This document shows, one piece after another, positions 35,484-43,800 of a DNA stretch of 64,000 bases. Location: contig JBQNAL010000001.1 in the NCBI GenBank assembly GCA_052170475.1, forward strand, positions 179,689 to 243,688. Direction: 5' to 3'. Position 1 is the first letter of the stretch; each line of letters opens with the position of its first letter. This DNA is from CAJPQU01 sp052170475. Lineage in GTDB: Bacteria > Bacillota > Negativicutes > Selenomonadales > Selenomonadaceae. Under the pieces are notes generated by a model. The model made no database searches. It was not told the origin of the DNA and was given only the letters and a program-made list of their open reading frames with translations. Both the position numbers and the translations under genes were made by a program.

Positions 35484-35511
35484 AAAGCGGGGAGATGTTC
35501 CCCGCTTTTTT
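35484..35511 (+). terminator. rpsO terminator
   Basis: AAAGCGGGGA pairs with TCCCCGCTTT followed by T residues. Partial read-through into pnp is likely, because no strong pnp promoter is visible. Confidence 0.8.
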
Positions 35512-35607
35512 CATGCCATGAAATATTTGGACAAAAAAGGGTTTTATGGCTTTTAGTCGAATAGAAAAAAGAACTGTAAAAGAAGTGCGTAGGTAGGAGG
35601 AAACGAG

Positions 35608-37677
35608 ATGCGTAGTTTTGAGATGGAAGTGGGCGGCCGCCCACTCGTCATTGAGAATGGCAAGATGGCGAAGCAGGCGAACGGCGCTGTGCTCGTGCGC
35701 TACGGCGATACCGTGGTGCTTGTGGCGGTGACAGCCTCGACGGAGCCGCGGGAAGGAGTGGATTTCTTTCCGCTTACCGTCGATTACGAAGAAAAAATGT
35801 ACGCCGTGGGGAAGGTTCCCGGCGGCTTCATCAAGCGGGAAGGGCGGCCCAGCAATGATGCCATCCTCTGCGCCCGGCTCATCGACCGGCCCATTCGGCC
35901 TCTTTTCCCCAAAGGGTTTCGCAACGATATACAGGTCATCGCCACCGTGCTTTCCGTCGAGCAGGACAATCCGCCGGACATTGCGGCGATGATCGGCGCA
36001 TCCTGCGCCCTCTCGGTGTCCGACATCCCGTTCGGTGGCCCCATCGCCGGGGTGCGGGTAGGGCGGGTAGACGGTAAGTTCGTCATCAACCCGACGGTAG
36101 AGCAGCGGGAAAAGTCGGATCTGAACCTCACCATCGCCGGTTCGCAGGATGCGGTGATGATGGTGGAGGCAGGCGCGAACGAGCTGCCCGAGGACGTGAT
36201 CTTGGAGTCCATTCTCTTTGGTCATAAAGAAATCAAGCGCATCGTGGAATTTCAGCGCAAGATCATCGACGCCTGCGGCAAGGAGAAGCGCGAGGTGCGC
36301 CTCTTTTCGACGCCGCCGGAGCTCGTCGAAGGCATCCGCGACTACGCGGGGGCGCGTCTTGACGCGGCGGTGCGCGATTCGGATAAGCTGCGCCGCGATG
36401 AGCATATCGCCGCCGTCAATGCCGACACCATGGCGCATTTTTTGGAGACGTATCCTGCTGCGGCGAAAGAGATCGCAGCGGTGCTGCACGATGTGGAGAA
36501 AGACATCGTGCGCCGCATGATCACCCACGAAAAGATTCGCCCCGACGGACGTGCTTTGGACGAAGTGCGCCCGGTGAGCTGCGAGGTGGGCATTCTGCCC
36601 CGCACCCACGGCTCCGGGCTCTTCACCCGGGGGCAGACCCAGATCCTGACGGTGACGACATTGGGTTCCCTTGGCGACGCGCAGGTCATCGACGGGTTAG
36701 GGGTCGAAAAATCGAAACGGTACATTCATCAGTATAATTTCCCCGGGTACAGCGTGGGCGAGGCGCGTCCGGCACGCGGACCCGGACGCCGGGAGATCGG
36801 GCACGGCGCGTTGGCGGAGCGGGCGCTCTTGCCCGTCATTCCGTCGGAAGACGAGTTCCCCTACATGTTCCGTCTCGTCTCCGAAGTTTTGGAATCCAAC
36901 GGCTCCAGCTCCATGGGGAGCGTCTGCGGCAGCACGCTGTCCCTGATGAACGCCGGGGTGCCCATTCGGCGCCCCGTTTCCGGCGTGGCCATGGGTCTCG
37001 TCAAGGACGGGGATCAATACACCATCCTGACGGACATTCAGGGCATGGAGGACGCCTTGGGCGACATGGACTTCAAGGTGGCCGGTACGGAGCGCGGCAT
37101 CACGGCCATTCAGATGGACATCAAGATCGCGGGGATCACCCGGGAGATCTTGGCTTCCGCCTTGGAGCAGGCCAAGCGCGGACGGGCGTTCATCATGGGG
37201 AAGATGATGGAATGCATCTCCGAACCTGCGCCGGATCTCTCCCCCTACGCGCCGCGCGTCACCACCATGCACATCAACGTGGACAAGATCAGAAACGTCA
37301 TCGGGCCGGGCGGCAAGATGATCAAGAAGATCGTGGACGACACGAACACTCAGATCGACATCGAGGAAGACGGGACGATCCTCATTTCCGCCGTCAATGT
37401 GGAGGACGCGAAAAAGGCCGTGGCCATCATCGAGGAATTGGTGCGCGACGTGGAAGTGGGTGCCGTCTACAAGGGAAAAGTTACCCGTATCATGGCGTTC
37501 GGCGCTTTCGTCGAAGTCCTGCCGGGCAAAGAGGGTCTCTGCCACATCTCCCAATTAGCGAAGCGCCGGGTGGAAAAAGTGGAGGACGTCGTTCAGATCG
37601 GCGACACCCTTGACGTCAAAGTCACTGAAATCGACCGCCAAGGCCGGGTGAATCTCTCACACAAAGCGCTTTTGTAA
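35608..37677 (+). CDS. pnp: Polyribonucleotide nucleotidyltransferase (PNPase)
   Basis: A 689-residue PNPase, the phosphorolytic 3'-5' exoribonuclease. Two RNase PH domains (YGDTVVLVAVTAS and GRREIGHGALAERALLPV), a KH domain (about 553-610, NVIGPGGKMIKKI) and a C-terminal S1 domain (GAVYKGKVTRIMAFGAFVEV, about 622-689) are all present. AGGAGG precedes the ATG. It lies downstream of rpsO, as is usual, and ends in a strong terminator. Confidence 0.97.
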   Translation: MRSFEMEVGGRPLVIENGKMAKQANGAVLVRYGDTVVLVAVTASTEPREGVDFFPLTVDYEEKMYAVGKVPGGFIKREGRPSNDAILCARLIDRPIRPLFPKGFRNDIQVIATVLSVEQDNPPDIAAMIGASCALSVSDIPFGGPIAGVRVGRVDGKFVINPTVEQREKSDLNLTIAGSQDAVMMVEAGANELPEDVILESILFGHKEIKRIVEFQRKIIDACGKEKREVRLFSTPPELVEGIRDYAGARLDAAVRDSDKLRRDEHIAAVNADTMAHFLETYPAAAKEIAAVLHDVEKDIVRRMITHEKIRPDGRALDEVRPVSCEVGILPRTHGSGLFTRGQTQILTVTTLGSLGDAQVIDGLGVEKSKRYIHQYNFPGYSVGEARPARGPGRREIGHGALAERALLPVIPSEDEFPYMFRLVSEVLESNGSSSMGSVCGSTLSLMNAGVPIRRPVSGVAMGLVKDGDQYTILTDIQGMEDALGDMDFKVAGTERGITAIQMDIKIAGITREILASALEQAKRGRAFIMGKMMECISEPAPDLSPYAPRVTTMHINVDKIRNVIGPGGKMIKKIVDDTNTQIDIEEDGTILISAVNVEDAKKAVAIIEELVRDVEVGAVYKGKVTRIMAFGAFVEVLPGKEGLCHISQLAKRRVEKVEDVVQIGDTLDVKVTEIDRQGRVNLSHKALL

Positions 37678-37704
37678 AGCCGTAAGAGTAAGCTGTCAAC
37701 AAGG

Positions 37705-37733
37705 AAAAGCCCCGGAAGTTCCGGGGCTTTTTT
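37705..37733 (+). terminator. pnp terminator
   Basis: AAAAGCCCCGGAA/TTCCGGGGCTTTT stem followed by T residues. Confidence 0.85.
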
Positions 37734-37790
37734 GTGCGGCGAAAGGAGCCGATGGGGTTTGTGTTCTTCGTGTAGAGGAGGTGTTTCTTC

Positions 37791-37819
37791 TTGCGAAATT
37801 CTCCGTTATTTGATACTAT
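37791..37819 (+). promoter_or_regulatory. Promoter of the iron/corrinoid-type ABC operon
   Basis: TTGCGA (37791-37796), 17 bases, TACTAT (37814-37819), with a leader of about 155 bases before the binding-protein start. No riboswitch motif is seen in the leader. Confidence 0.55.
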
Positions 37820-37981
37820 GAACGCGATGTGAATCTTCTCGGTTCTTGTTTTGCAAAACTTTTACCGAAAGAGATGTTCGACAGCGTTTGCTCTGGTTTT
37901 GCTCGAGGGCTTTCGGGGACGGCAGCGTTTTGTATTCATAGGGCAGGGAAATATGGCTGGGCAATAGGAAGGGGAATGGAT

Positions 37982-39100
37982 ATGCATAGGTTTCATCGGC
38001 AGTTGGCAGCGTTGGCGGCGCTGCTGTGCGCTTTTTCGCTGCTTTTGGGCGGCTGCGGCGGAGAAAAACAGGCGGCGTCCGACGGGGCGACTGAGAAGCG
38101 CATCGTGAAGGATATCAAGGGGCATGAGGTCGAGGCGCCGAAGGAACTGAAGCGGATCGCCGTGGCACCGCTGCCGTGGGCGTCGGTGGTGGACGTTTTA
38201 GACGGCGGCTCGGAGCGCATGGTCGCGATTCATCCCGGGGCGATGTCGGCCTATCGGGGTCATTTCCTTTCGACGAAGGACAGTCATTTCGGAACGCTCG
38301 ATACACAGCTCATCGGACAAGATTTCTCCGTGCATGTGGAAGGGATGCTGGAAAAAGGCATCGAAGCCGTCATCCTTTGGAGCTATCAGGATGAGGTAGC
38401 CGCCAAGCTCAAGCAGGTGGGGATTGCTCCCGTCATGATCAACAACGCGAACGTGGAGGAGCTGCAAAAGAGCTTCCTCATCGTCGGGCAGCTTTTGGGC
38501 AAAGAGGCGCGGGCAGAGAAGGTCGTTGACTTTTATCAAAAGACTTATGCGGACATCAAGGCGCGCGGCGGCGCCGTCGAAAAGGCGGCGAAGCCGAAAG
38601 TTCTCTTCCTTCGCACACAAAAGCTGCGCTTGCAGGGCAACGATAATTTCATGCGGGAAGCCATCGCGATGGCGGGGGGCGACAATCCCACCGCTACACA
38701 GGCACTCAAGAATAATCAAGAGCAGAACATTTCCATGGAGGATATTCTAAACATTGACCCGGATATTATTCTCTTGAGCAATTTCGACACGTTCGTCCCG
38801 GACGATCTCTACGAGAACCGACTGCCTGGGCAGGACTGGAGTACGGTGAAGGCGGTGCGCGACCGCCGCGTCTACAAGGTGCCGATGGGGATTTATCGTT
38901 GGGATGCGCCGGGGGTGGAAACGCCGCTCATGATGCGCTGGCTCGCCCGGCTGTTCCAGCCGGAAATTTTTTCCGACATCGAGATCCGGCAGGAGACGAA
39001 AGCTTTCATGAAAGATTTCATGGGCTACGATTTGAGTGAGGCCGATTTGGCACAGATTTTCACCGATGAAGCCAATAAAAACAGCCGGGGGGCGCTGTAA
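37982..39100 (+). CDS. ABC substrate-binding lipoprotein (FecB/BtuF type)
   Basis: A 372-residue lipoprotein with lipobox LLLGGC near residue 24 and the class III binding fold joined by a long helix. The IVKDIKGHEVEAPKELKRIAV start and DIILLSNFD segment are typical of Fe-siderophore, heme or corrinoid binding proteins. The ATG at 37982 is chosen because AGGAAGGGG lies about 9 bases upstream and the signal peptide follows. It is first of a binding protein-permease-ATPase set; the permease ATG follows directly after its TAA. The ligand cannot be fixed from sequence. Confidence 0.88.
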   Translation: MHRFHRQLAALAALLCAFSLLLGGCGGEKQAASDGATEKRIVKDIKGHEVEAPKELKRIAVAPLPWASVVDVLDGGSERMVAIHPGAMSAYRGHFLSTKDSHFGTLDTQLIGQDFSVHVEGMLEKGIEAVILWSYQDEVAAKLKQVGIAPVMINNANVEELQKSFLIVGQLLGKEARAEKVVDFYQKTYADIKARGGAVEKAAKPKVLFLRTQKLRLQGNDNFMREAIAMAGGDNPTATQALKNNQEQNISMEDILNIDPDIILLSNFDTFVPDDLYENRLPGQDWSTVKAVRDRRVYKVPMGIYRWDAPGVETPLMMRWLARLFQPEIFSDIEIRQETKAFMKDFMGYDLSEADLAQIFTDEANKNSRGAL

Positions 39101-40180
39101 ATGACATGGCGAAAATGGCTCCGGCAGGCCGCAGCGCGGGTGGGTGCCCGGCAGGTGAGGAAGCTGACGACGGGGGAATATGCGTCGCTTATGCTGCTCT
39201 TCTCGGTGCTTTTGGCGGCGATGACGGTGATCAGCATCGGCTCGGGGCGGTTTCCCATCGCTTCGGGGGATGTCGTGAAGATTTTGTTCCAGCCGATTTT
39301 TGGCTTTGAAACGACGTGGAGTCCGCAGGCGGAGAGCGTCATTTTTTCTCTGCGGTTGCCGCGCGTTTTAGCGGCGATCCTCATCGGCGCGGCGCTGTCG
39401 CTCTCGGGGGCGGCCTATCAGAGCGTCTTTAAGAACCCCTTGGTGGCGCCCGATATGTTGGGGGTGTCGTCCGGTGCGTGCGTCGGCGCGTCCCTCGGAA
39501 TTTTGTTCGGTCTGTCTCAGTTCGGCGTGCAGATCGGCGCTTTTTGCGGTGGGATGACAGCGGTTTTGGCGGCTGTCCTGATCCCGCGCATCATCGGCAA
39601 AAATTCCATCGTCATGTTGGTATTGGCGGGGATTATTGTCGGTGGACTCATGAGTTCGCTCATGGGGATCATCAAGTACGTCGCCGACAGCGAGACGGAG
39701 CTTCCCGCCATCACCTACTGGCAGCTCGGCTCTCTCGTCAATGTCGTCTGGGAGAACATCGTCTACAACGGTTTGCCGATCTTGGTCTGCGGTGTATTCA
39801 TGCTGCTCCTTCGCTGGCGGATGAACATCCTCACCTTGAGTGAGGAAGAGGCGCACATGTTGGGGCGTCATACCGGCTGGCTGCGCTACGCGATCATTTT
39901 CTGCGCCACGGTGCTGACGGCCAGCTCCGTCTGCATCAGTGGTACCGTGGGCTGGATCGGGCTGGTGATCCCGCACTTTTCCCGCATCCTCGTGGGGTCG
40001 AACAATCAGCGGCTGCTGCCTTTGGCAGTGGTGCTGGGGGCGCTGTTTCTCCTCGTCGTGGATACGCTGTCCCGTGCCACGATGCGCACGGAGATTCCTC
40101 TTAGCATTCTCACGGGACTCATCGGTGCGCCGTTCTACTTCTATCTCTTGCTGCGGCAGCGAATGGCGGTGACGTCATGA
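39101..40180 (+). CDS. ABC transporter permease (FecCD/BtuC type)
   Basis: A 359-residue permease with about ten hydrophobic helices and the FecCD/BtuC pattern. Family blocks visible are RLPRVLAAILIGAALSLSGAAYQSVFKNPLVAPDMLGVSSGA (39358-39480), VSGTVGWIGLVIPHFSRILVG near residue 290, and PLSILTGLIGAPFYFYLL at the end. It moves metal chelates or corrinoids across the inner membrane. It starts directly after the binding-protein stop and overlaps the ATPase by ATGA. Confidence 0.94.
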   Translation: MTWRKWLRQAAARVGARQVRKLTTGEYASLMLLFSVLLAAMTVISIGSGRFPIASGDVVKILFQPIFGFETTWSPQAESVIFSLRLPRVLAAILIGAALSLSGAAYQSVFKNPLVAPDMLGVSSGACVGASLGILFGLSQFGVQIGAFCGGMTAVLAAVLIPRIIGKNSIVMLVLAGIIVGGLMSSLMGIIKYVADSETELPAITYWQLGSLVNVVWENIVYNGLPILVCGVFMLLLRWRMNILTLSEEEAHMLGRHTGWLRYAIIFCATVLTASSVCISGTVGWIGLVIPHFSRILVGSNNQRLLPLAVVLGALFLLVVDTLSRATMRTEIPLSILTGLIGAPFYFYLLLRQRMAVTS

Positions 40181-40968
40181 AGCTCGTGGCGCAGGATTTA
40201 TCGTTTTCCTACGATGGGGCAAGTGCGCTCTGGGAGAATGTGTCCTTGTCCGTGACGACGGGGGAAATCTTTTCCATCTTAGGTGCGAACGGCGCGGGGA
40301 AATCGACGCTCTTACGCTGTCTCATCGGCTTTTTGCCGCCGCGCTCGGGAAGGGTCTGGATTGAGGATGACGATGGGACGGTGTACGACGCCCAAGAGGA
40401 CGCCCGCGCCTTCGCCCGGCGCGTCGGCTATGTGCCGCAGATGCAAAACACCTCCTATGCCTTCACGGTGCGCGATTATGTCGTCATGGGACGCGCTCCG
40501 TACTTGCGCATGTTTCAAAAGCCGGGGGCGAAGGACTACGCCCTCACGGATGAAGTCCTGCGCGAAATGGGGATCTACGATATTCGTGAGCGCTCCATCA
40601 ATACCTTGTCCGGCGGTCAGCAGCGCCAGGCGGCCATCGCCCGCGCCATCGTCCAGGAGCCGCGGCTCATCTTGATGGACGAGCCGACGAATCATTTGGA
40701 TTATGGCAATCAGTTCCGCGTCGTCGAGATGATACGGCGGCTTTCGGCGCGGGGCATGGCGGTGCTGCTCACGACGCACATGCCCGATCAGGCGATTTAC
40801 CTCGGCGGTCAGGCGGGGATCGTGACGGAAGGAACCCTGATCGTCGGGAACGCCCGGGACGTGATCACGGAAGAGCGGCTGCGCGCCCTCTATCACATGA
40901 ACGTGCAAATGGTGTACGTGCCCGAAGCGGGGCGCAAGCTCTGCATTCCGGGGGAACCGGCGTCGTAG
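40177..40968 (+). CDS. ABC transporter ATP-binding protein (FecE/BtuD type)
   Basis: A 263-residue ATPase with Walker A GANGAGKST, Q-loop YVPQMQ, signature LSGGQQRQ, Walker B LILMDEPTNHLD and the H-loop TTHMPDQA. It overlaps the permease stop by ATGA, completing a three-gene importer of the FecBCDE class. Confidence 0.95.
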   Translation: MKLVAQDLSFSYDGASALWENVSLSVTTGEIFSILGANGAGKSTLLRCLIGFLPPRSGRVWIEDDDGTVYDAQEDARAFARRVGYVPQMQNTSYAFTVRDYVVMGRAPYLRMFQKPGAKDYALTDEVLREMGIYDIRERSINTLSGGQQRQAAIARAIVQEPRLILMDEPTNHLDYGNQFRVVEMIRRLSARGMAVLLTTHMPDQAIYLGGQAGIVTEGTLIVGNARDVITEERLRALYHMNVQMVYVPEAGRKLCIPGEPAS

Positions 40969-40998
40969 GCGGGGCGCTCCCTTGTTGAGGGGTTTAGG

Positions 40999-41889
40999 AT
41001 GGAACTGAAAATACTCCATACATTTCAAACGATCCTGCAAACGGGCAGCTTCACGGGTGCGGCGCGCCAGCTCAATTATACGCCCTCCACCATTACGTTC
41101 CACGTGGCGCAGCTCGAAGCGGCGGCGGGGGTTCAAATTTTTGAAAAGAGCGGGCGGCACATGCTCCTCACGAAGGCGGGGGAAGCGTTGATCCCCTACG
41201 TGGAGGAAGTGCTGGCGGCGGCGAAGAAGCTGCAAAATTTTCAATACGACAGCGCCGAATATCAGGGCACGCTCTCCATCGGTGCGCCGGAGTCTCTCCT
41301 CTGCTTTCGCCTGCCGGGGCTTTTGAAGCGGTTTCATGAGCGCGCACCCCATGTCGATTTGCGTTTGCGCTCCATAACCAGCCGTGGCGTCGTCTCGGCG
41401 CTGCGGGACGGGCAGTTGGATATTGGTTTCGCGTATCGGGTGCCGGATAGGGCGGAAGCGCAGTTGGCGTTTTCCCCCTTTGAGGAGAGCCCAGCGCATT
41501 TTTACGCTTCCGTGGCGGCGTCCAGCCGGTGTCCCGATCTTCGGGAAGGGAACCGGGTGGTGGGAGAGTTGCCGCGCATTTCCACGCCGCTTCCGGGCGG
41601 GATCCGTCGCCTGTTGGACGAGTATCTGCGGGAAAAGTCGATCACGTTTACCAATACCATCGAGATACGGAGCACGCAGACGATCATCAATTTGGTCGAG
41701 AATGATATGGGGGTCGCGCTGCTGCCGGATTTCGCGGTAGGGGATCGGGCGGCGCAGCGAAAGCTCACGGTCATTCCGGCGGAACCGTTCAGCCTGCGCT
41801 CTTTTTATGGCACGCACAAAAATAAATGGCACAGTCCGGCGATGAAGCTGTTCTTTGAGATGATCGAGGAATATCGAAACCACGAATAA
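40999..41889 (+). CDS. LysR-family transcriptional regulator
   Basis: A 296-residue LysR regulator. The N-terminal winged helix (residues 1-60) is MELKILHTFQTILQTGSFTGAARQLNYTPSTITFHVAQLE, split here only by prose, and the periplasmic-binding-like sensor domain starts at about 90 (TLSIGAPESLLCFRLPGLL). It lies 30 bases after the ATPase on the same strand and before the nitrogenase-like gene. It may control either neighbour in response to a small ligand. Confidence 0.93.
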   Translation: MELKILHTFQTILQTGSFTGAARQLNYTPSTITFHVAQLEAAAGVQIFEKSGRHMLLTKAGEALIPYVEEVLAAAKKLQNFQYDSAEYQGTLSIGAPESLLCFRLPGLLKRFHERAPHVDLRLRSITSRGVVSALRDGQLDIGFAYRVPDRAEAQLAFSPFEESPAHFYASVAASSRCPDLREGNRVVGELPRISTPLPGGIRRLLDEYLREKSITFTNTIEIRSTQTIINLVENDMGVALLPDFAVGDRAAQRKLTVIPAEPFSLRSFYGTHKNKWHSPAMKLFFEMIEEYRNHE

Positions 41890-42031
41890 AGGCGACACTT
41901 GTCCTTTTGTCTCTCTTTTTTCCTGCGCAGAGTGCAAAGGCGCAAGTGCATAGGGGCGTTTTCTCGGGGCGTACCTTCGCTGAGCGGCGGGGTGCGCTCC
42001 GTTTTTGCGTCACCCCATAGGAGGCGAAACG

Positions 42032-43636
42032 ATGGAACCCATTTTCGCAGAAGAGGAAAAGAGCGTGCAGGCGGGCTTGGAGCTATTTTTGCGCCGCCGC
42101 GATCTCGTCCTTTTGGCGACTGGCGGATTGGTCTGCCTGCGCTCCATTTATCAACGCGCCAAGGCGATGGGGGCGCTCGCTCGCTTTCGCTATGCCGTTT
42201 TGCGATCGGAGGCGTATGTTTTGGGGACGGCAGAGGACGAGATTCGGCGTGCCGTCTGCGCGGCGTCAGCGCTTTCCGGGGCGCGGGTGGTCGTCGTCTA
42301 TCTCTCCTGTCTGGACATCTTGACACGACCCGATTTTACCGCCATCGAGGCGCAGTTTTCGGAAACGACAGGCTGCGTCGTGCGCTGTTTCTTTCGCGGG
42401 CCGTTGGCCAAAGCCGACGCCATGCCCCATCCCTCGGCGGCGGCGCTCTTATCGAGCCTTCCGCCGGAGATGGGGGAGGTCAAGGCGGAGAGCGCGTTGC
42501 CGCCCACCATGAGCGATATTGCGGGCATATCGGATCTCCTGCGGGGCGCGTCGTCGGCCAACGTCCTCGTCACGCCCTCCGGCTGTCGCCGCGCTTTGTC
42601 GCGATTGGATATGATGCAGGGGCAAGCAGATGTCTTTGCTGCCATCCCGCGCCCGGAGGACTATATCTTTGGCATGGAGGACACACTTGCGGCGGAGCTG
42701 GAAGGATTGACGCGGGGCGGACGGTACAGGGAGGTCAATCTCTTGACGTCGCCCGTTCCCGCATTTATGGCGCTACGGGGAGAGGAGGTCTTATCGGCGG
42801 CGGCAGATCACCTTTCGTGCGGGCGCTGTTTTCCGGCGGATGGGTTTCAGGATGCCGTATCCGGCGCGGCGTCGGCCACGCTGCGCATCGTGCGAGAAGC
42901 TGCCCCCGCATGGCGGGAAGCGACGGCGACGGTTCTGCTCATAGGATACAGTGAACTTCTCGTGGGGGATTTTGCGCCCTTTGAAGAGGCAGCGGCCTAT
43001 TTCGCGTCGCTGGGCTATCAGATGCGGTGCGTGGGGCGCGACGCGCTGCCGGAGCGCCCGGCGCTTGTCTGGGAAGTATCCGCCGTTGGTGAATCGGCGG
43101 CGCGGTGGCTGCACCATACATACGGGACGCCCGTCGTGCGGTCGCTTCCGCTCGGTGAGGCAGGGCGTGCGGCGTGGAAGCAGGCGATGCGCCGCGCCAT
43201 TGCTATGGGGGCGGCAGAAGAGACCATGGAGGAAGGCGGCACGGTGACGGGGCGCGCTCTGCGCGTCCTCCTCATCGGCGATCCCGTGGCGATGCGTGCC
43301 GTGGGGGCTGTGCTTTGCCGACATGGGCTTGGACAGCTTTCCTATGCGGCTTATGCTTGGATGGAAGAGACGGCACGCCTTTATCGCCAAGCCGCAGGAG
43401 AACAAGAACTTTTATGCTTTCGCTCGAAGGAAGAGCTTCAGGCGGCGTGGGCGGCGGCGGATGTCGTCGTGGCGGATCCGTGCCTTCTTTCGGCCATGGG
43501 GAAAAAAGCGCTCCTTCCGCTTCCCATGGGCTTTTTGTCCGGCCGCGAAGGGGCGGGGACGGGCAGCGGCGTGCTGGGGAAGGCGTTCGCTATGAGGCTG
43601 TGGGAATTTTTGCGGACATGTACGGCGAACACTTAA
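42032..43636 (+). CDS. Orphan nitrogenase component 1-like protein
   Basis: A 534-residue protein with the layout of NifD/NifK-type oxidoreductases: repeated Rossmann-like domains. The N-terminal part has a C35 (ATGGLVCLRS), a VLGTAEDEIRRAV segment at 63-75 equivalent to the nitrogenase (V/F)GGxxKLxxAI block, C76, and the YLSCLD strand-Cys at 90-95 equivalent to the P-cluster cysteine after TTC. A CGRCF motif occurs near 270. The classic homocitrate/cofactor His segment is not seen. AGGAGG precedes the ATG at 42032. No nifH-like reductase or second subunit is adjacent. It lies between an importer and a TonB receptor, so metallophore or tetrapyrrole reduction is a guess. Confidence 0.6.
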   Translation: MEPIFAEEEKSVQAGLELFLRRRDLVLLATGGLVCLRSIYQRAKAMGALARFRYAVLRSEAYVLGTAEDEIRRAVCAASALSGARVVVVYLSCLDILTRPDFTAIEAQFSETTGCVVRCFFRGPLAKADAMPHPSAAALLSSLPPEMGEVKAESALPPTMSDIAGISDLLRGASSANVLVTPSGCRRALSRLDMMQGQADVFAAIPRPEDYIFGMEDTLAAELEGLTRGGRYREVNLLTSPVPAFMALRGEEVLSAAADHLSCGRCFPADGFQDAVSGAASATLRIVREAAPAWREATATVLLIGYSELLVGDFAPFEEAAAYFASLGYQMRCVGRDALPERPALVWEVSAVGESAARWLHHTYGTPVVRSLPLGEAGRAAWKQAMRRAIAMGAAEETMEEGGTVTGRALRVLLIGDPVAMRAVGAVLCRHGLGQLSYAAYAWMEETARLYRQAAGEQELLCFRSKEELQAAWAAADVVVADPCLLSAMGKKALLPLPMGFLSGREGAGTGSGVLGKAFAMRLWEFLRTCTANT

Positions 43637-43678
43637 AAAATCATGAACTATCGTTTTGAACCTGTTTAATTGTATTCA

Positions 43679-43693
43679 ATCATAAATTATGAT
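43679..43693. promoter_or_regulatory. 7-1-7 palindrome, possible Fur-family operator
   Basis: ATCATAA-A-TTATGAT is a perfect 7-1-7 inverted repeat in the 164-base gap before the TonB receptor. The geometry is that of Fur/PerR/Zur boxes, but the half-site differs from the TGATAAT consensus, so the regulator is uncertain. The rest of the gap shows no other element. Confidence 0.45.
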
Positions 43694-43800
43694 AACGTTC
43701 AAGTTAGATTGTAGGAAGTACAGATCGATGCGCGCGCTTCTCTTGCCTTCGTTTTATCTGCGGCTTCCCTACACAGTATGTGCAGCAAAGGAGATTGAAC

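Noticed and set aside
37829..37981. Longer N-terminus for the FecB/BtuF-type lipoprotein
   Set aside because: It would put about 50 residues before the signal peptide and has no ribosome site.
40312..41937. 541-residue minus-strand open frame
   Set aside because: It lies antisense to the ABC ATPase and LysR genes, and its composition is typical of shadow translation.
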